Shown: positions 1 through 7,020, numbered from the stretch's first letter. The stretch is 33,060 bases of DNA from Candidatus Uhrbacteria bacterium (GCA_030688135.1 JAUYIW010000032.1:1-33060); one strand, 5' to 3'. Made by a program: numbers and translations. The notes: generated by a model from the letters alone, not told the origin.

Positions 1-771
1 ATCAGGAATTGTTGCCATTCCATTCTTGACAAAACGATTCTGATAATATCTCGGCTTACCAATAAACTCAAATACTTCCTGACCTGACTCTTCTAAAAGC
101 GAAGAACCTCCAAGCATAAAATTTTGCAAATCCCGAATTAGCAATAAAACAAGAGAAATGACAGTCATTAGCAATATACTCGATACTATAGAAAAAACAT
201 CATTGCCCTTTAAAAAGATTATGCTCGTTACGATAATCATCGCAAGCGATATAAGAGCAAGCCACTCACCGCCGCTTAGTCTTTCCGATGCGACCGCTGC
301 GGCAGAATTCCGTTTCACTTCAATACCTGTAAGCCTATCCAACATGGCGTCGTACGCCACTTGATTTAGCTTCTTTGCCTGAATAGTGGCATCCCAAATA
401 TCGAGAAATGGAGCTGCAGAAAACTTATACGCCGGTTCTGAAAGCGTAAAATCGTAAGAACGAATATAGTATATATCGATAAAATCTGAAATTTTCTTAG
501 AGAATCCCTTACTCACATGTTGAGAGATTTTAAATACAGCTAAAAATAGTGCGTCCTCTTCAGCTACGAATGTACGAACAGAATCGTATCTGTTTGCAAG
601 TCTCGATATATAAAATCCTGAAATGATAGCAAACAAAAAAGTACTTACTGTTAGCATTAATTCGACTCCTTTAAAAGAAAATCTTTCATTTAATGAAGGA
701 ACTAAAACAATAATAAGACTAAACACAACTAGCGCGAACGATGTTCCTTTTAATGCTGTTACGTATTTCAT
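1..771 (-). CDS. Partial multi-pass membrane protein, DUF4239/bestrophin-like
   Basis: An open frame of 257 codons runs from an ATG at 771 off the left edge of the window, so the C-terminus is missing. A GGAGG ribosome-binding site sits five bases upstream of the ATG. The protein has hydrophobic segments near residues 8-26 and 40-55, a long soluble middle with an ISRLANRYDSVRTFVAEED stretch, and two more hydrophobic segments near residues 175-190 and 195-215. This 2+2 membrane layout with a charged middle resembles the DUF4239 (bestrophin-like) group, but I recognise no diagnostic motif and the family call is tentative. The gene lies downstream of the ribosomal operon on the same strand, separated by a hairpin terminator, and has its own ribosome-binding site. 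Confidence 0.7.
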   Translation of the reverse strand, partial: MKYVTALKGTSFALVVFSLIIVLVPSLNERFSFKGVELMLTVSTFLFAIISGFYISRLANRYDSVRTFVAEEDALFLAVFKISQHVSKGFSKKISDFIDIYYIRSYDFTLSEPAYKFSAAPFLDIWDATIQAKKLNQVAYDAMLDRLTGIEVKRNSAAAVASERLSGGEWLALISLAMIIVTSIIFLKGNDVFSIVSSILLMTVISLVLLLIRDLQNFMLGGSSLLEESGQEVFEFIGKPRYYQNRFVKNGMATIPD

Positions 772-817
772 ATCCTCCAATTATAGAAGGATAATAACAT
801 TAAAATATTTTGAGTGC

Positions 818-845
818 AATAAAACACCCGCAAAGGTGTTTTATT
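818..845 (-). terminator. Terminator of the ribosomal protein operon
   Basis: An 11-bp perfect stem (AATAAAACACC at 818-828 pairing with 835-845) closes a six-base loop ten bases past the rpsI stop codon. The A/T-rich outer stem gives a U-rich tail on the minus strand. It ends the infA-to-rpsI operon. Confidence 0.75.
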
Positions 846-855
846 TTGATATTGA

Positions 856-1251
856 TTATCGCTTTCTCCACTGTGGTGCTCGACGCGCTCCATGAAGTCC
901 GAATTTCTTTCGTTCTTTCTTGCGAGCGTCACGTGTTAGGAATCCATGTGCCTTTATTGTAGTCCTAAGTGATTCGTCTAGCATTACAAGAGCTCGAGCT
1001 ATTCCTAAACGAATTGCGTCGGCCTGGCCAACAGGACCACCCCCTACTGCTCGAACAGTTACATCAACTTCTTCATGCTTTCCAACTTCTCGCAATGGCG
1101 CAAGAGCGGTTTTTCGAAGCTGTGCTGTACCAAAGTACTCATTGATGTCTTTGTCATTCACAGTTACTTTTCCTGAACCACCGTTGAAAAGTCTAACCTG
1201 CGCAGTAGCAGTTTTTCTGCGTCCAATTGTTTGATAGTATTTTTCAGCCAT
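856..1251 (-). CDS. rpsI: 30S ribosomal protein S9
   Basis: A 131-residue S9 protein of the small ribosomal subunit. Its C-terminal basic tail reaches the P-site tRNA in known ribosomes. The N-terminus (YYQTIGRRKTATAQVRLF), the VRAVGGGPVGQADAIRLGIARAL core and the C-terminal lysine/arginine tail ending in KR are all family hallmarks, and the length is normal. It is the last gene of the operon, 68 bp downstream of rplM, and is followed by a hairpin terminator. The spacer before it carries a sequence (1259-1292) similar to one upstream of rpoA. Confidence 0.97.
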   Translation of the reverse strand: MAEKYYQTIGRRKTATAQVRLFNGGSGKVTVNDKDINEYFGTAQLRKTALAPLREVGKHEEVDVTVRAVGGGPVGQADAIRLGIARALVMLDESLRTTIKAHGFLTRDARKKERKKFGLHGARRAPQWRKR

Positions 1252-1258
1252 ATTTGAT

Positions 1259-1292
1259 TTACCAGGTACCTTCTGATGTACTGATTGTTACA
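1259..1292 (-). repeat. Intergenic repeat shared by the rplM-rpsI and rpsD-rpoA spacers
   Basis: The stretch at 1259-1292 resembles 2909-2942. Both begin TTACCAGGT and contain GATGTACTG, with a handful of mismatches. Each lies in the leader of the downstream gene (rpsI or rpoA) on the minus strand. This may be a duplicated regulatory or processing site; its function is unknown. Confidence 0.5.
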
Positions 1293-1319
1293 GATATACA
1301 GATAGGCGTGCCTGTTGTT

Positions 1320-1682
1320 TTACGATATTGTAAGTCTTTTCATCCTTTCAACACGATGCTTATTCTTTGGAAGCATGCGAGAAACAGCTTGCTTTAAAAC
1401 TTCTGCAGGATTTGATTCAAAAATCTTTCCCATTACTCGAGTTTTTAATCCACCCGGGTATCCGCTATGTTTGTAGTACTGCTTTTGTTCTAACTTGTTT
1501 CCTGTAATCTTTACCTTTGCAATATTTGTAACAGTAACAGTGTCGCCTGCATCGATATGACGCTCGAATGATGGCTTATGCTTACCAATGAGATGTGATG
1601 CGATATCTGAAGCCATGCGACCCAAAACTTTGTCGGTTGCATCGATTTCGTAAACGTCGCGTTTTATTTCAGTAGTTTTCAT
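1320..1682 (-). CDS. rplM: 50S ribosomal protein L13
   Basis: L13 of the large subunit, 120 residues against about 142 in most bacteria, so it lacks the usual C-terminal extension. Family signatures are an N-terminal YEIDATDKVLGRMAS segment, the LIGKHKPSFERHIDAGDTV block, and the KYY-like QYYKHSGYPGGLK motif followed by AVSRMLPKNKHR. It lies 11 bp downstream of rplQ in the same transcript. A shortened L13 is compatible with a reduced-genome lineage. The call is secure from conserved motifs across the whole protein. Confidence 0.96.
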   Translation of the reverse strand: MKTTEIKRDVYEIDATDKVLGRMASDIASHLIGKHKPSFERHIDAGDTVTVTNIAKVKITGNKLEQKQYYKHSGYPGGLKTRVMGKIFESNPAEVLKQAVSRMLPKNKHRVERMKRLTIS

Positions 1683-1693
1683 AAATTTCAGAA

Positions 1694-2044
1694 CTATACT
1701 AGCTCAATTTGCACTACATCGGCACCATCACCCTGACGATGTCCAAGTTTAGTAATTCGAGTATATCCACCCTTTCGGTCTTTATATTTTGGTCCTATAA
1801 TATCCATCATCTTGTTAACAGGCTGTTCAGTAGTAAAAAAACTATACAGACGCCTTCTTGAAGCTAGATCACCTTTCTTAGCAATAGTGATCAAACGCTC
1901 TACCAAAGGCTGTACTGTCTTTGCCTTCACCTGTGTTGTCTTTATCTTTTCGTAGACAATAACACTTGTTGCGATATCGCGAAGCAAGGCCTTTCGTCCA
2001 GACATTTTTCTTCCAAGTGTTTTTGTTGTATTACGATGACGCAT
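1694..2044 (-). CDS. rplQ: 50S ribosomal protein L17
   Basis: L17 of the large subunit, which sits near the polypeptide exit tunnel. It has 116 residues, the normal bacterial length. The N-terminal RHRNTTKTLGRKMSGRKALLRDIATSVI region is typical (usual form RKLGR...HR..LLRNL), as is the closing GHRQGDGADVVQIELV. It follows rpoA by 26 bp and precedes rplM by 11 bp, the classical bacterial order. Confidence 0.96.
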   Translation of the reverse strand: MRHRNTTKTLGRKMSGRKALLRDIATSVIVYEKIKTTQVKAKTVQPLVERLITIAKKGDLASRRRLYSFFTTEQPVNKMMDIIGPKYKDRKGGYTRITKLGHRQGDGADVVQIELV

Positions 2045-2070
2045 ATTAAACTTTAATCCTAAATAACTAA

Positions 2071-2898
2071 TTACTCTTCTGATTCAACGGCCTCTTCAGC
2101 GGGCTCAGCAACTAGCTCGCTCACTTCTGCCTCTACTTCGTCCTGAACTTCTGGCTCTGTTTCCTCTTCTTTATCAGGTTTTACATCTTCTGTCAATGAA
2201 CCATGAGTAAGTTGACCATCGATCCAGTTAAAGTGATTCATTATAATCCTAGTGGCATCAACTACAGCATCCTGAGGTGTAATTGTTCCATCGGTTGTAA
2301 TGTACATTACCAACTTATCATAGTTAGTGATTTCACCAACTCGAGTATTTTCAACGTTCATACTAACGTTTACAACCGGACTAAATAGAGCGTCAACCGC
2401 CATTACGCCGATATCTCGCACATCTTCATCGCGCTCCTCTGTTGGAACGTACCCACGACCACGGCCTACAGTAATTTCTAATTGAAGTTTTGCAGTATCC
2501 GTTGTAAGGGTTCCAATTAACAAGTCACTATTGATAATCTCAACGTCTGCATTTGGAGAAATATCTTCAGCCCTTACCTCTCGTGCACTTCCGCTAACGT
2601 CAAGATTTAGCACGATTGGCTGGTCTGAGTGAACCTTAAGCCTAAGTTGCTTGAGGTTAAGGATGATATCGAGAACGTCTTCTTTTACTCCCTCGATTGT
2701 TGAAAACTCGTGCTGAGCACCTTTGACTTTTACTGCCGTTACAGCAGCACCCTCCAACGATGACAGCAAAACACGCCTAAGAGCATTTCCGATTGTGGTA
2801 CCATATCCCATGTGAAGCGGCTCGATTGTTAAAATCGCTTCGCTTTCTTTTGTACCTTCGGAGAAACTCATCTTTGATGGCAAAAGAATGTTTTGCAT
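2071..2898 (-). CDS. rpoA: RNA polymerase alpha subunit lacking the C-terminal domain
   Basis: The alpha subunit dimerises to nucleate RNA polymerase assembly. Residues 1 to about 232 are a complete N-terminal domain, including the dimer-interface TIGNALRRVLLSS (35-47), the GRGRGYVP strand and the INYDKL-like ITNYDKL motif. The usual helix-hairpin-helix C-terminal domain, which contacts UP elements and activators, is absent. In its place residues about 234-275 are an acidic tail rich in Glu and Val. Total length is 275 against 310-330 normally. The frame ends in a normal stop and no shifted C-terminal domain is visible in the 26 bp before rplQ. Alpha-dependent activation by transcription factors must therefore be limited (inference). 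Confidence 0.96.
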   Translation of the reverse strand: MQNILLPSKMSFSEGTKESEAILTIEPLHMGYGTTIGNALRRVLLSSLEGAAVTAVKVKGAQHEFSTIEGVKEDVLDIILNLKQLRLKVHSDQPIVLNLDVSGSAREVRAEDISPNADVEIINSDLLIGTLTTDTAKLQLEITVGRGRGYVPTEERDEDVRDIGVMAVDALFSPVVNVSMNVENTRVGEITNYDKLVMYITTDGTITPQDAVVDATRIIMNHFNWIDGQLTHGSLTEDVKPDKEEETEPEVQDEVEAEVSELVAEPAEEAVESEE

Positions 2899-2918
2899 AT
2901 TGTATTAATTACCAGGTT

Positions 2919-2966
2919 CCTACCGATGTACTGGTAGCTACTGATTTACTTATCCTATTCGGTAGG
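2919..2966 (-). promoter_or_regulatory. Hairpin in the rpsD-rpoA spacer
   Basis: CCTACCGA (2919-2926) pairs perfectly with TCGGTAGG (2959-2966) within the 113-bp gap between rpsD and rpoA. It overlaps the repeat shared with the rpsI leader. Possible roles are RNA processing, attenuation or an S4-type autoregulatory leader. None can be shown from sequence. Confidence 0.4.
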
Positions 2967-3011
2967 TATCTCAGTACTTATCAGCACAACAGTGGGTTCC
3001 TTGTTAATATT

Positions 3012-3644
3012 TTACCGTGAGTAAAACTCAACGATTAATTTTGGATTATAAATTTCCTTCAAGTCTTCGCCCTCTGGAATGCTTACCACTTTACCAACCT
3101 TGGTCTTAGCATCGATATGCAACCAACCTGGAGCGTTATGCTGAGCAAGACGCTCTTCTAAATCGTTAAAGATAGGCTTTGCTGCCTTGTTTCCACGAAG
3201 CGCGATTTCATCGTTAATACGAACTTGATAAGAAGGAATATTTAGCTTCTTCCCATTTACCGTAAACATTGCGTGGCTCACCATTTGTCTTGCCTGAGGA
3301 CGAGTTTTAGCAAATCCAAGTCGAAATACAGTGTTGTCTAGGCGTTGCTCTAAAAGTCGTGGAAAATTTTCTGCAGTGTTACCAGGCATTCTTGTAGCCT
3401 TATCAAAATAATTTCTGAACTGCTTTTCCATTATACCGTAAAGTCTCTTTGCTTTCTGTTTTTCACGCAATTGCTTACCAAAAGTTGAAAGTCGTGAAGG
3501 ACGACCGCCAGCCTTTGCTACACCGCCATGAACACCAGGTGCAAAAGGACGCTTTTGCATCAAACGTAATACACTCTCGCTAGTCGAGAGGGCTACGCCT
3601 TCACGTCGGCTCATTTTTCCAATTTTCTTAAGAGTCTTTCCCAT
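3012..3644 (-). CDS. rpsD: 30S ribosomal protein S4, zinc-free form
   Basis: A primary rRNA-binding protein that organises the small-subunit body and represses its own operon in model bacteria. It has 210 residues, the normal length. The N-terminal SRREGVAL and KRPFAPGVHGG segments are typical, and an S4 RNA-binding domain follows near residues 97-160 (RLDNTVFRLGFAKTRPQARQMVSHAMFTVNGK). The protein has no cysteine, so this is the C-minus form without the zinc-binding motif. It lies between rpsK and rpoA. Repeat element A ends 14 bp upstream of its start codon, and no SD is visible there. Confidence 0.96.
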   Translation of the reverse strand: MGKTLKKIGKMSRREGVALSTSESVLRLMQKRPFAPGVHGGVAKAGGRPSRLSTFGKQLREKQKAKRLYGIMEKQFRNYFDKATRMPGNTAENFPRLLEQRLDNTVFRLGFAKTRPQARQMVSHAMFTVNGKKLNIPSYQVRINDEIALRGNKAAKPIFNDLEERLAQHNAPGWLHIDAKTKVGKVVSIPEGEDLKEIYNPKLIVEFYSR

Positions 3645-3657
3645 AAGGTCAAATACT

Positions 3658-3872
3658 AGGGATCTATGTTAAAGTAAGTTCGAGTTGAAAGCGAGGGATT
3701 TTTTTCAAGATTACGTGTCCCGCCTACGGGTAATCTGCAGACCTTCGGACGGGATCCCGCCAGAGGCGGGAAAGGATGACAGGGTAATACCGGTGTATTA
3801 TTGAGGAATCCTGAACGTAAGCTTGGAAAAAATGATCGCTTTCGGCCGGACATGACTTTTACAGAGGTCCCT
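3658..3872 (-). repeat. Inverted-repeat element A, between rpsK and rpsD
   Basis: A 215-bp non-coding unit bounded by imperfect terminal inverted repeats. AGGGATCTATGTTAAAGT at the left matches, inverted, AGGGACCTCTGTAAAAGT at the right. It is homologous, in the same orientation, to element B at 16130-16343 (214 bp). Shared internal blocks include CCGCCTACGGGTAATCTGCA, a GGATGACAGGGTAATACCGG block and a TAATAC/GTATTA hairpin. Open frames inside it are by-products. It resembles a MITE-like or palindromic intergenic element that has entered an essential operon without breaking a gene. Confidence 0.8.
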
Positions 3873-3877
3873 ATAAA

Positions 3878-4336
3878 TTAAACTCTCCTCTGTCGTGGCG
3901 CACGACAACCGTTATGCGCAAGCGGAGTTACTTCCTTTATAGATAAAATATTGATTCCTTTAGAGTTAAGCGATCGAATAGCTGAATCACGTCCGCTACC
4001 TATGCCCTTCACTATTAGGTGAACCTCTTTTACTCCAAGCGGTTCAATTTTATCTACAATCTTATTTACAACTATACTTGCAGCGTATGGAGTTGCCTTC
4101 TTAGGCCCCTTAAATCCACAGTTACCGGCTGTTGCCCAAGCCAATGTATTTCCATTTGGATCAGTAACAGTAATAATTGTGTTGTTTAAAGATGCATAAA
4201 TGTAAGCGCGTCCTCGTGGGACTTGCTTTACTGTGCGCTTTTTTCCTTTAGCAGTTCTAATATACTTAGTCTGCTTCTTTTGCGCCTTGGCTGGAACAGC
4301 CTTTTCCTCAATTATTGGCATTACATCATCTGTCAT
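3878..4336 (-). CDS. rpsK: 30S ribosomal protein S11
   Basis: S11 of the small-subunit platform. Hallmarks are ASLNNTIITVTDPNGNTLAWATAGNCGFKGPKKATPYAA, the VKGIGSGRDSAIRSL block and the C-terminal HNGCRAPRQRRV. At 152 residues it is about 24 longer than typical, because of a lysine-rich N-terminal extension (residues 1-40) before the conserved core. It starts 1 bp after the rpsM stop, suggesting coupled translation. Repeat element A lies directly downstream, 5 bp past the stop codon. Confidence 0.96.
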   Translation of the reverse strand: MTDDVMPIIEEKAVPAKAQKKQTKYIRTAKGKKRTVKQVPRGRAYIYASLNNTIITVTDPNGNTLAWATAGNCGFKGPKKATPYAASIVVNKIVDKIEPLGVKEVHLIVKGIGSGRDSAIRSLNSKGINILSIKEVTPLAHNGCRAPRQRRV

Positions 4337-4337
4337 A

Positions 4338-4724
4338 CTATGTCTTTGTTAGTACGCGTCGTCCACTTCCTGCTGTGCTACGAACATTTCCCCTAAGAGT
4401 TCGTGAGTTTGTTTTTGTTCTCTGACCACGAGCTGGAAGCCTTTTTATATGTCGCAATCCTCGGTAACTGCCGGTTTCCTTTAGTCGTTTAATATTTCCC
4501 ATTATGTCTCGACGTAGCTCACCTTCAACATGATATTTCTTCTCTACGATTTCTCTAACTGTGTTTACCTGATCTTCTGTTAAATCTTTTGTTCGAATAC
4601 TCTCATCCACTTTTGCCTCTGCGAGTATCTTTTTTGAATATGTATCACCAATACCATAAATGTATGTGAGTGCTATCACAATTCTTTTTTCATTTGGTAT
4701 TGTTATTCCGGCGATTCTTGCCAT
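4338..4724 (-). CDS. rpsM: 30S ribosomal protein S13
   Basis: S13 of the small-subunit head, which contacts the tRNAs and the large subunit. It has 128 residues. It begins MARIAGITIPNEKRIVIALTYIYGIG and ends with the basic GLRHIKRLPARGQRTKTNSRTLRG segment diagnostic of the family. It lies 233 bp after rpmJ, an unusually long gap for this operon, filled by repeats. Only a weak AGAAAG ribosome-binding site precedes the ATG. Confidence 0.96.
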   Translation of the reverse strand: MARIAGITIPNEKRIVIALTYIYGIGDTYSKKILAEAKVDESIRTKDLTEDQVNTVREIVEKKYHVEGELRRDIMGNIKRLKETGSYRGLRHIKRLPARGQRTKTNSRTLRGNVRSTAGSGRRVLTKT

Positions 4725-4732
4725 ATCTTTCT

Positions 4733-4770
4733 GGGTTTTAGGTTTTAGATGTTAGGTTTTAGGTTATATA
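4733..4770. repeat. TTTTAGG-type microsatellite upstream of rpsM
   Basis: Degenerate iterations of GGTTTTAG / GTTAGG occur just upstream of rpsM. Related stretches occur near 19708-19732, 23870-23892, 25070-25086 and 29233-29260, always in spacers. Confidence 0.55.
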
Positions 4771-4773
4771 GAT

Positions 4774-4825
4774 ACCGCAGTTATCGACTAACAGATCGCG
4801 ATTTAAACCACTTTAGACTACCCTT
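4774..4825. repeat. 52-bp direct repeat, copy 1
   Basis: 4774-4825 and 4914-4965 are identical except for one base (A at 4805, G at 4945), with a 140-bp period. The second copy includes the last codons and stop of rpmJ, so the first is a duplicate of the rpmJ tail and its downstream sequence. The segment between them contains an ACCGTA/TACGGT hairpin. Confidence 0.85.
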
Positions 4826-4913
4826 TGTCTGCGTATAAAGTGAGATTAAATCGATGAGATGTTAGTTGAGAACGAGGAGCGGAGTAAACCGTAATTACTG
4901 TACGGTGTCGAGC

Positions 4914-4965
4914 ACCGCAGTTATCGACTAACAGATCGCGATTTGAACCACTTTAGACTACCCTT
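4914..4965. repeat. 52-bp direct repeat, copy 2, overlapping the 3' end of rpmJ
   Basis: The partner of 4774-4825, with one mismatch. Its right end overlaps the rpmJ stop codon (4958-4960), which fixes the direction of duplication: rpmJ-proximal sequence was copied toward rpsM. Confidence 0.85.
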
Positions 4966-5071
4966 GGCGCTGCTTATGCTTAGGATTCTTACATACAACC
5001 TGAACACGACCCTTTCTTCGGATCACGCTACAATCTCTACACATTTTCTTTACAGATGCTCGAACTTTCAT
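4958..5071 (-). CDS. rpmJ: 50S ribosomal protein L36
   Basis: A 37-residue zinc-binding protein of the large subunit. It begins [14 protein letters not shown] and ends in KHKQRQG. The zinc ligands C11, C14, C27 and H32 follow the canonical C-x2-C-x12-C-x4-H spacing. It occupies the expected place between infA and rpsM, and its stop codon lies inside a 52-bp duplicated segment. It is easily missed because it is so short. Confidence 0.95.
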   Translation of the reverse strand: MKVRASVKKMCRDCSVIRRKGRVQVVCKNPKHKQRQG

Positions 5072-5351
5072 ATGTTCGGGAAGTGAGGTTTATTATCAAT
5101 CTGCTAAAGGTTTATTTGCTGATGGCCTAGTTTATTATATTACGTCTTATGTTATTGTTTGACCAATAAACATTCGCTCTTCGCAATAAATCAGGTCGCC
5201 AGCCAATAAACTCAACTTCTTAACGATTCAAATATCACCCAAAACAGGATGATATCATTCAAAGTCGACATGTCGTGCCTGCTCTTTAAACCGATATAAA
5301 ATTAGTGAGATATCGGTCGAATAACTGATAGCTCGCGTTTTTATGCCGTTT
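5072..5351 (-). promoter_or_regulatory. infA-rpmJ spacer with hairpin
   Basis: No coding sequence is visible in these 280 bp. ACCGATAT (5290-5297) pairs with ATATCGGT (5310-5317) 34 bp past the infA stop, giving an 8-bp stem that could partly terminate or process the transcript. CAATAAAC occurs twice here and once upstream of infA. No convincing second promoter was found. Confidence 0.45.
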
Positions 5352-5567
5352 TTAGAACCGGTACGTGATGCGACCCTTTGTGAGATCGTAAGGGCTGATC
5401 TCAACTTTGACGTCGTCTCCAGGCATAATACGTATGCGAAATTTTCGCAAACGACCTGAAAGATGAGCGATGATTTCCTGTTCGTTTTCGAGTTTTACTC
5501 GGAACTGCCCGCTTGGTAAAGACTCCTCTACCGAACCGCGCATTTCTATGAATTGTTTTTCTGCCAT
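5352..5567 (-). CDS. infA: Translation initiation factor IF-1
   Basis: IF-1 occupies the ribosomal A site during initiation. It has 71 residues forming a single S1/OB-fold domain. The [39 protein letters not shown] and [13 protein letters not shown] segments are diagnostic. It is the first gene of the ribosomal operon in this window, and a promoter is visible just upstream. secY, adk and map, which often precede infA, are not adjacent here. Confidence 0.97.
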   Translation of the reverse strand: MAEKQFIEMRGSVEESLPSGQFRVKLENEQEIIAHLSGRLRKFRIRIMPGDDVKVEISPYDLTKGRITYRF

Positions 5568-5624
5568 ATTTACGTCGGAATGATACCAGAATGCGCAAAT
5601 TTTGGCAATAAACTCGATGGCGGA

Positions 5625-5653
5625 AGTTTACTATATGAGCCATTTTAAGTCAA
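5625..5653 (-). promoter_or_regulatory. sigma70-type promoter for the ribosomal operon
   Basis: On the minus strand, TTGACT (5648-5653) is followed after exactly 17 bp by TAAACT (5625-5630). This would give a start of transcription about 50 bases before the infA ATG. Confidence 0.6.
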
Positions 5654-5748
5654 GAATACCCATGCACAACTCTATATTTAGCAATATTTGGCTAATATTT
5701 AATAAAATTGTACCCCAGCCAGAGGCTATTCCATTCCATAAACTTAAA

Positions 5749-5772
5749 CCTTAACAACGTTGAGGGTTAAGG
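5749..5772 (-). terminator. Hairpin terminator after the overlapping membrane gene pair
   Basis: CCTTAAC (5749-5755) pairs with GTTAAGG (5766-5772), followed on the minus strand by TTTAAGTTT. It lies 12 bp past the stop of the upstream membrane gene. Confidence 0.6.
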
Positions 5773-5784
5773 AATTACAAACGA

Positions 5785-6090
5785 TTAGAAGAATATATAC
5801 CCAATTGCTGCCGTGGTAAAATTCATAATCAGCCCTGTGCCAGCAGCCAATAACCACTTCTTTCTAAACATAATCGCCAGAGTCAGCGCTTCGAAAACAG
5901 CCACGCACGCCTCAATAAAAAACCAATTCATACCATAACCATATACTAACTCCCAAAAAATTGGATGCGAAATCAGGTTCAGGCCGACTACCAACAAAGC
6001 TACGCATCTATCATCAACGCACTTAAGCAAAGCTAACGCAATAGGAAGCTCAACTATAATCGTGAAAACAAGGAATACTATTTCTTCCAT
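5785..6090 (-). CDS. Small four-helix membrane protein
   Basis: A 101-residue protein made almost entirely of hydrophobic segments (about residues 3-21, 28-45, 53-70 and 77-100), with little soluble sequence. I do not recognise the family. I chose the ATG at 6090 because it overlaps the end of the upstream gene by 13 bp in the arrangement typical of translational coupling. An upstream TTG at 6108 would add six residues but has no better ribosome-binding site. It is almost certainly co-expressed with the secreted, membrane-anchored protein encoded just upstream, so the two may work together in the envelope (inference). Confidence 0.75.
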   Translation of the reverse strand: MEEIVFLVFTIIVELPIALALLKCVDDRCVALLVVGLNLISHPIFWELVYGYGMNWFFIEACVAVFEALTLAIMFRKKWLLAAGTGLIMNFTTAAIGYIFF

Positions 6091-6737
6091 CTCTTTACCG
6101 ATAACCAAATTAGAAAGAATCCGGTGCCAACCAATACTATCGTTAGAATTATGGAAGATCGTGAATTGCCCACCGCCGAATCCTCTACTACCTCCATACT
6201 AATTAGCTGCTGACTCTCATCATACATCGACTCGCTAATTAAACTAACCTCGAATGAATCAGCGTCAAGATTATCTATATGATAAATTGAAGCCCTAGCG
6301 TATATGGGATTAGAATCAGGAATAAAGCCATTTACAAATTCATCGCTAATATCGCTCAGTGAGCCGGTTACGGATGAGTGAATAAAGTACTGCTCATTTT
6401 CAGGGAGTGTATCCCACAGATCACCCCTCTCATCATCATCCTTATGAACGATTAGGTCCTGATTGTCTTTCACGATCGCAAGAAAAGGCGCACTCGTCCT
6501 ATTTCGATACTCACAGGAATCATTGAATATCTCCGAAGCATCATATGCCAGAATCAGCGAAGGACCGAACCGCCAATTTAAAGTTGAATAAATATCATAA
6601 TCTGGATAATCGTTAATGTTGTCAACGTAAGCACAGTAATAATATTCATGGAATCCTGGATCCGGACCAATATCAGCTAACGCTACCGCTGGCATAAATA
6701 GGATCAATATAAATATTGAGAGAAATATTTTTTTCAT
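6078..6737 (-). CDS. Secreted protein with C-terminal membrane anchor
   Basis: 219 residues. A Sec signal peptide spans residues 1-21 (MKKIFLSIFILILFMPAVALA, cleavage likely after ALA). A soluble region of about 170 residues follows, rich in Asp, Tyr and Ser, with two cysteines. A transmembrane helix near residues 194-214 ends in the basic stop-transfer sequence KRWKK. This is the topology of an extracytoplasmic protein tethered to the membrane. I do not recognise the soluble domain. Its 3' end overlaps the next membrane gene by 13 bp, so the two form a coupled pair. Confidence 0.8.
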   Translation of the reverse strand: MKKIFLSIFILILFMPAVALADIGPDPGFHEYYYCAYVDNINDYPDYDIYSTLNWRFGPSLILAYDASEIFNDSCEYRNRTSAPFLAIVKDNQDLIVHKDDDERGDLWDTLPENEQYFIHSSVTGSLSDISDEFVNGFIPDSNPIYARASIYHIDNLDADSFEVSLISESMYDESQQLISMEVVEDSAVGNSRSSIILTIVLVGTGFFLIWLSVKRWKK

Positions 6738-6753
6738 AAAGGAATTACATTAC

Positions 6754-6882
6754 CTTGAATTACGAAACTCGATGAGATTTGCGTGAACGGGCTGTCGATC
6801 CCCGTGAACCCTACTAAAACGTAGGGAGAATGGGGGCGACGGGCGCCCGTGAACGCAAAGATCGCGAGTTTCGTAATTCAAG
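6754..6882. repeat. 129-bp long-hairpin element C
   Basis: CTTGAATTACGAAACTCG (6754-6771) is perfectly repeated in inverted orientation at 6865-6882. The pairing continues inward with few mismatches (TTTGCGTGAACGGGC against GCCCGTGAACGCAAA) to a central CCCTAC/GTAGGG stem (6809-6814 with 6821-6826). The whole unit can fold into one long stem. It has no coding content. It looks like a palindromic MITE-type insertion, or a structured RNA, in the spacer between alaS and the envelope gene pair. Confidence 0.8.
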
Positions 6883-6960
6883 ATTTATTAATTGGTAAAA
6901 TTCTGTAGTTAATCACAATGTTGATGTAAGCGAAAGATCCTTCGGCTCAAGTCCCAGTTT

Positions 6961-6987
6961 AACCCTTAACGTTAAACGTTGAGGGTT
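6961..6987 (-). terminator. Hairpin downstream of alaS
   Basis: AACCCTTAACGTT (6961-6973) is complementary to 6975-6987 with one T-G wobble. It lies about 35 bp past the alaS stop. The AACGTTGAGGGTTA core recurs at 5756-5769 in the previous terminator, so this is a recurring terminator-like motif. Confidence 0.5.
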
Positions 6988-7002
6988 AGACATGTTACCA
7001 TC

Positions 7003-7020
7003 GCCTGCCGGCAGGCAGGC
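7003..7020. repeat. CCTGCCGGCAGG palindrome, copy 1
   Basis: GCCTGCCGGCAGGCAGGC followed by TCAGGATG and CAG recurs at 21314-21345. The alaS stop codon (TGA, 7021-7023) is formed by the TCAGGATG part of the repeat, so the end of alaS is set by repeat sequence. Confidence 0.75.

Noticed and set aside
3656-3853. Open frame of 65 codons between rpsK and rpsD, similar to one at 16079-16330
   Set aside because: Both frames lie within repeat elements A and B. Their similarity reflects the DNA repeat; neither has a ribosome-binding site.
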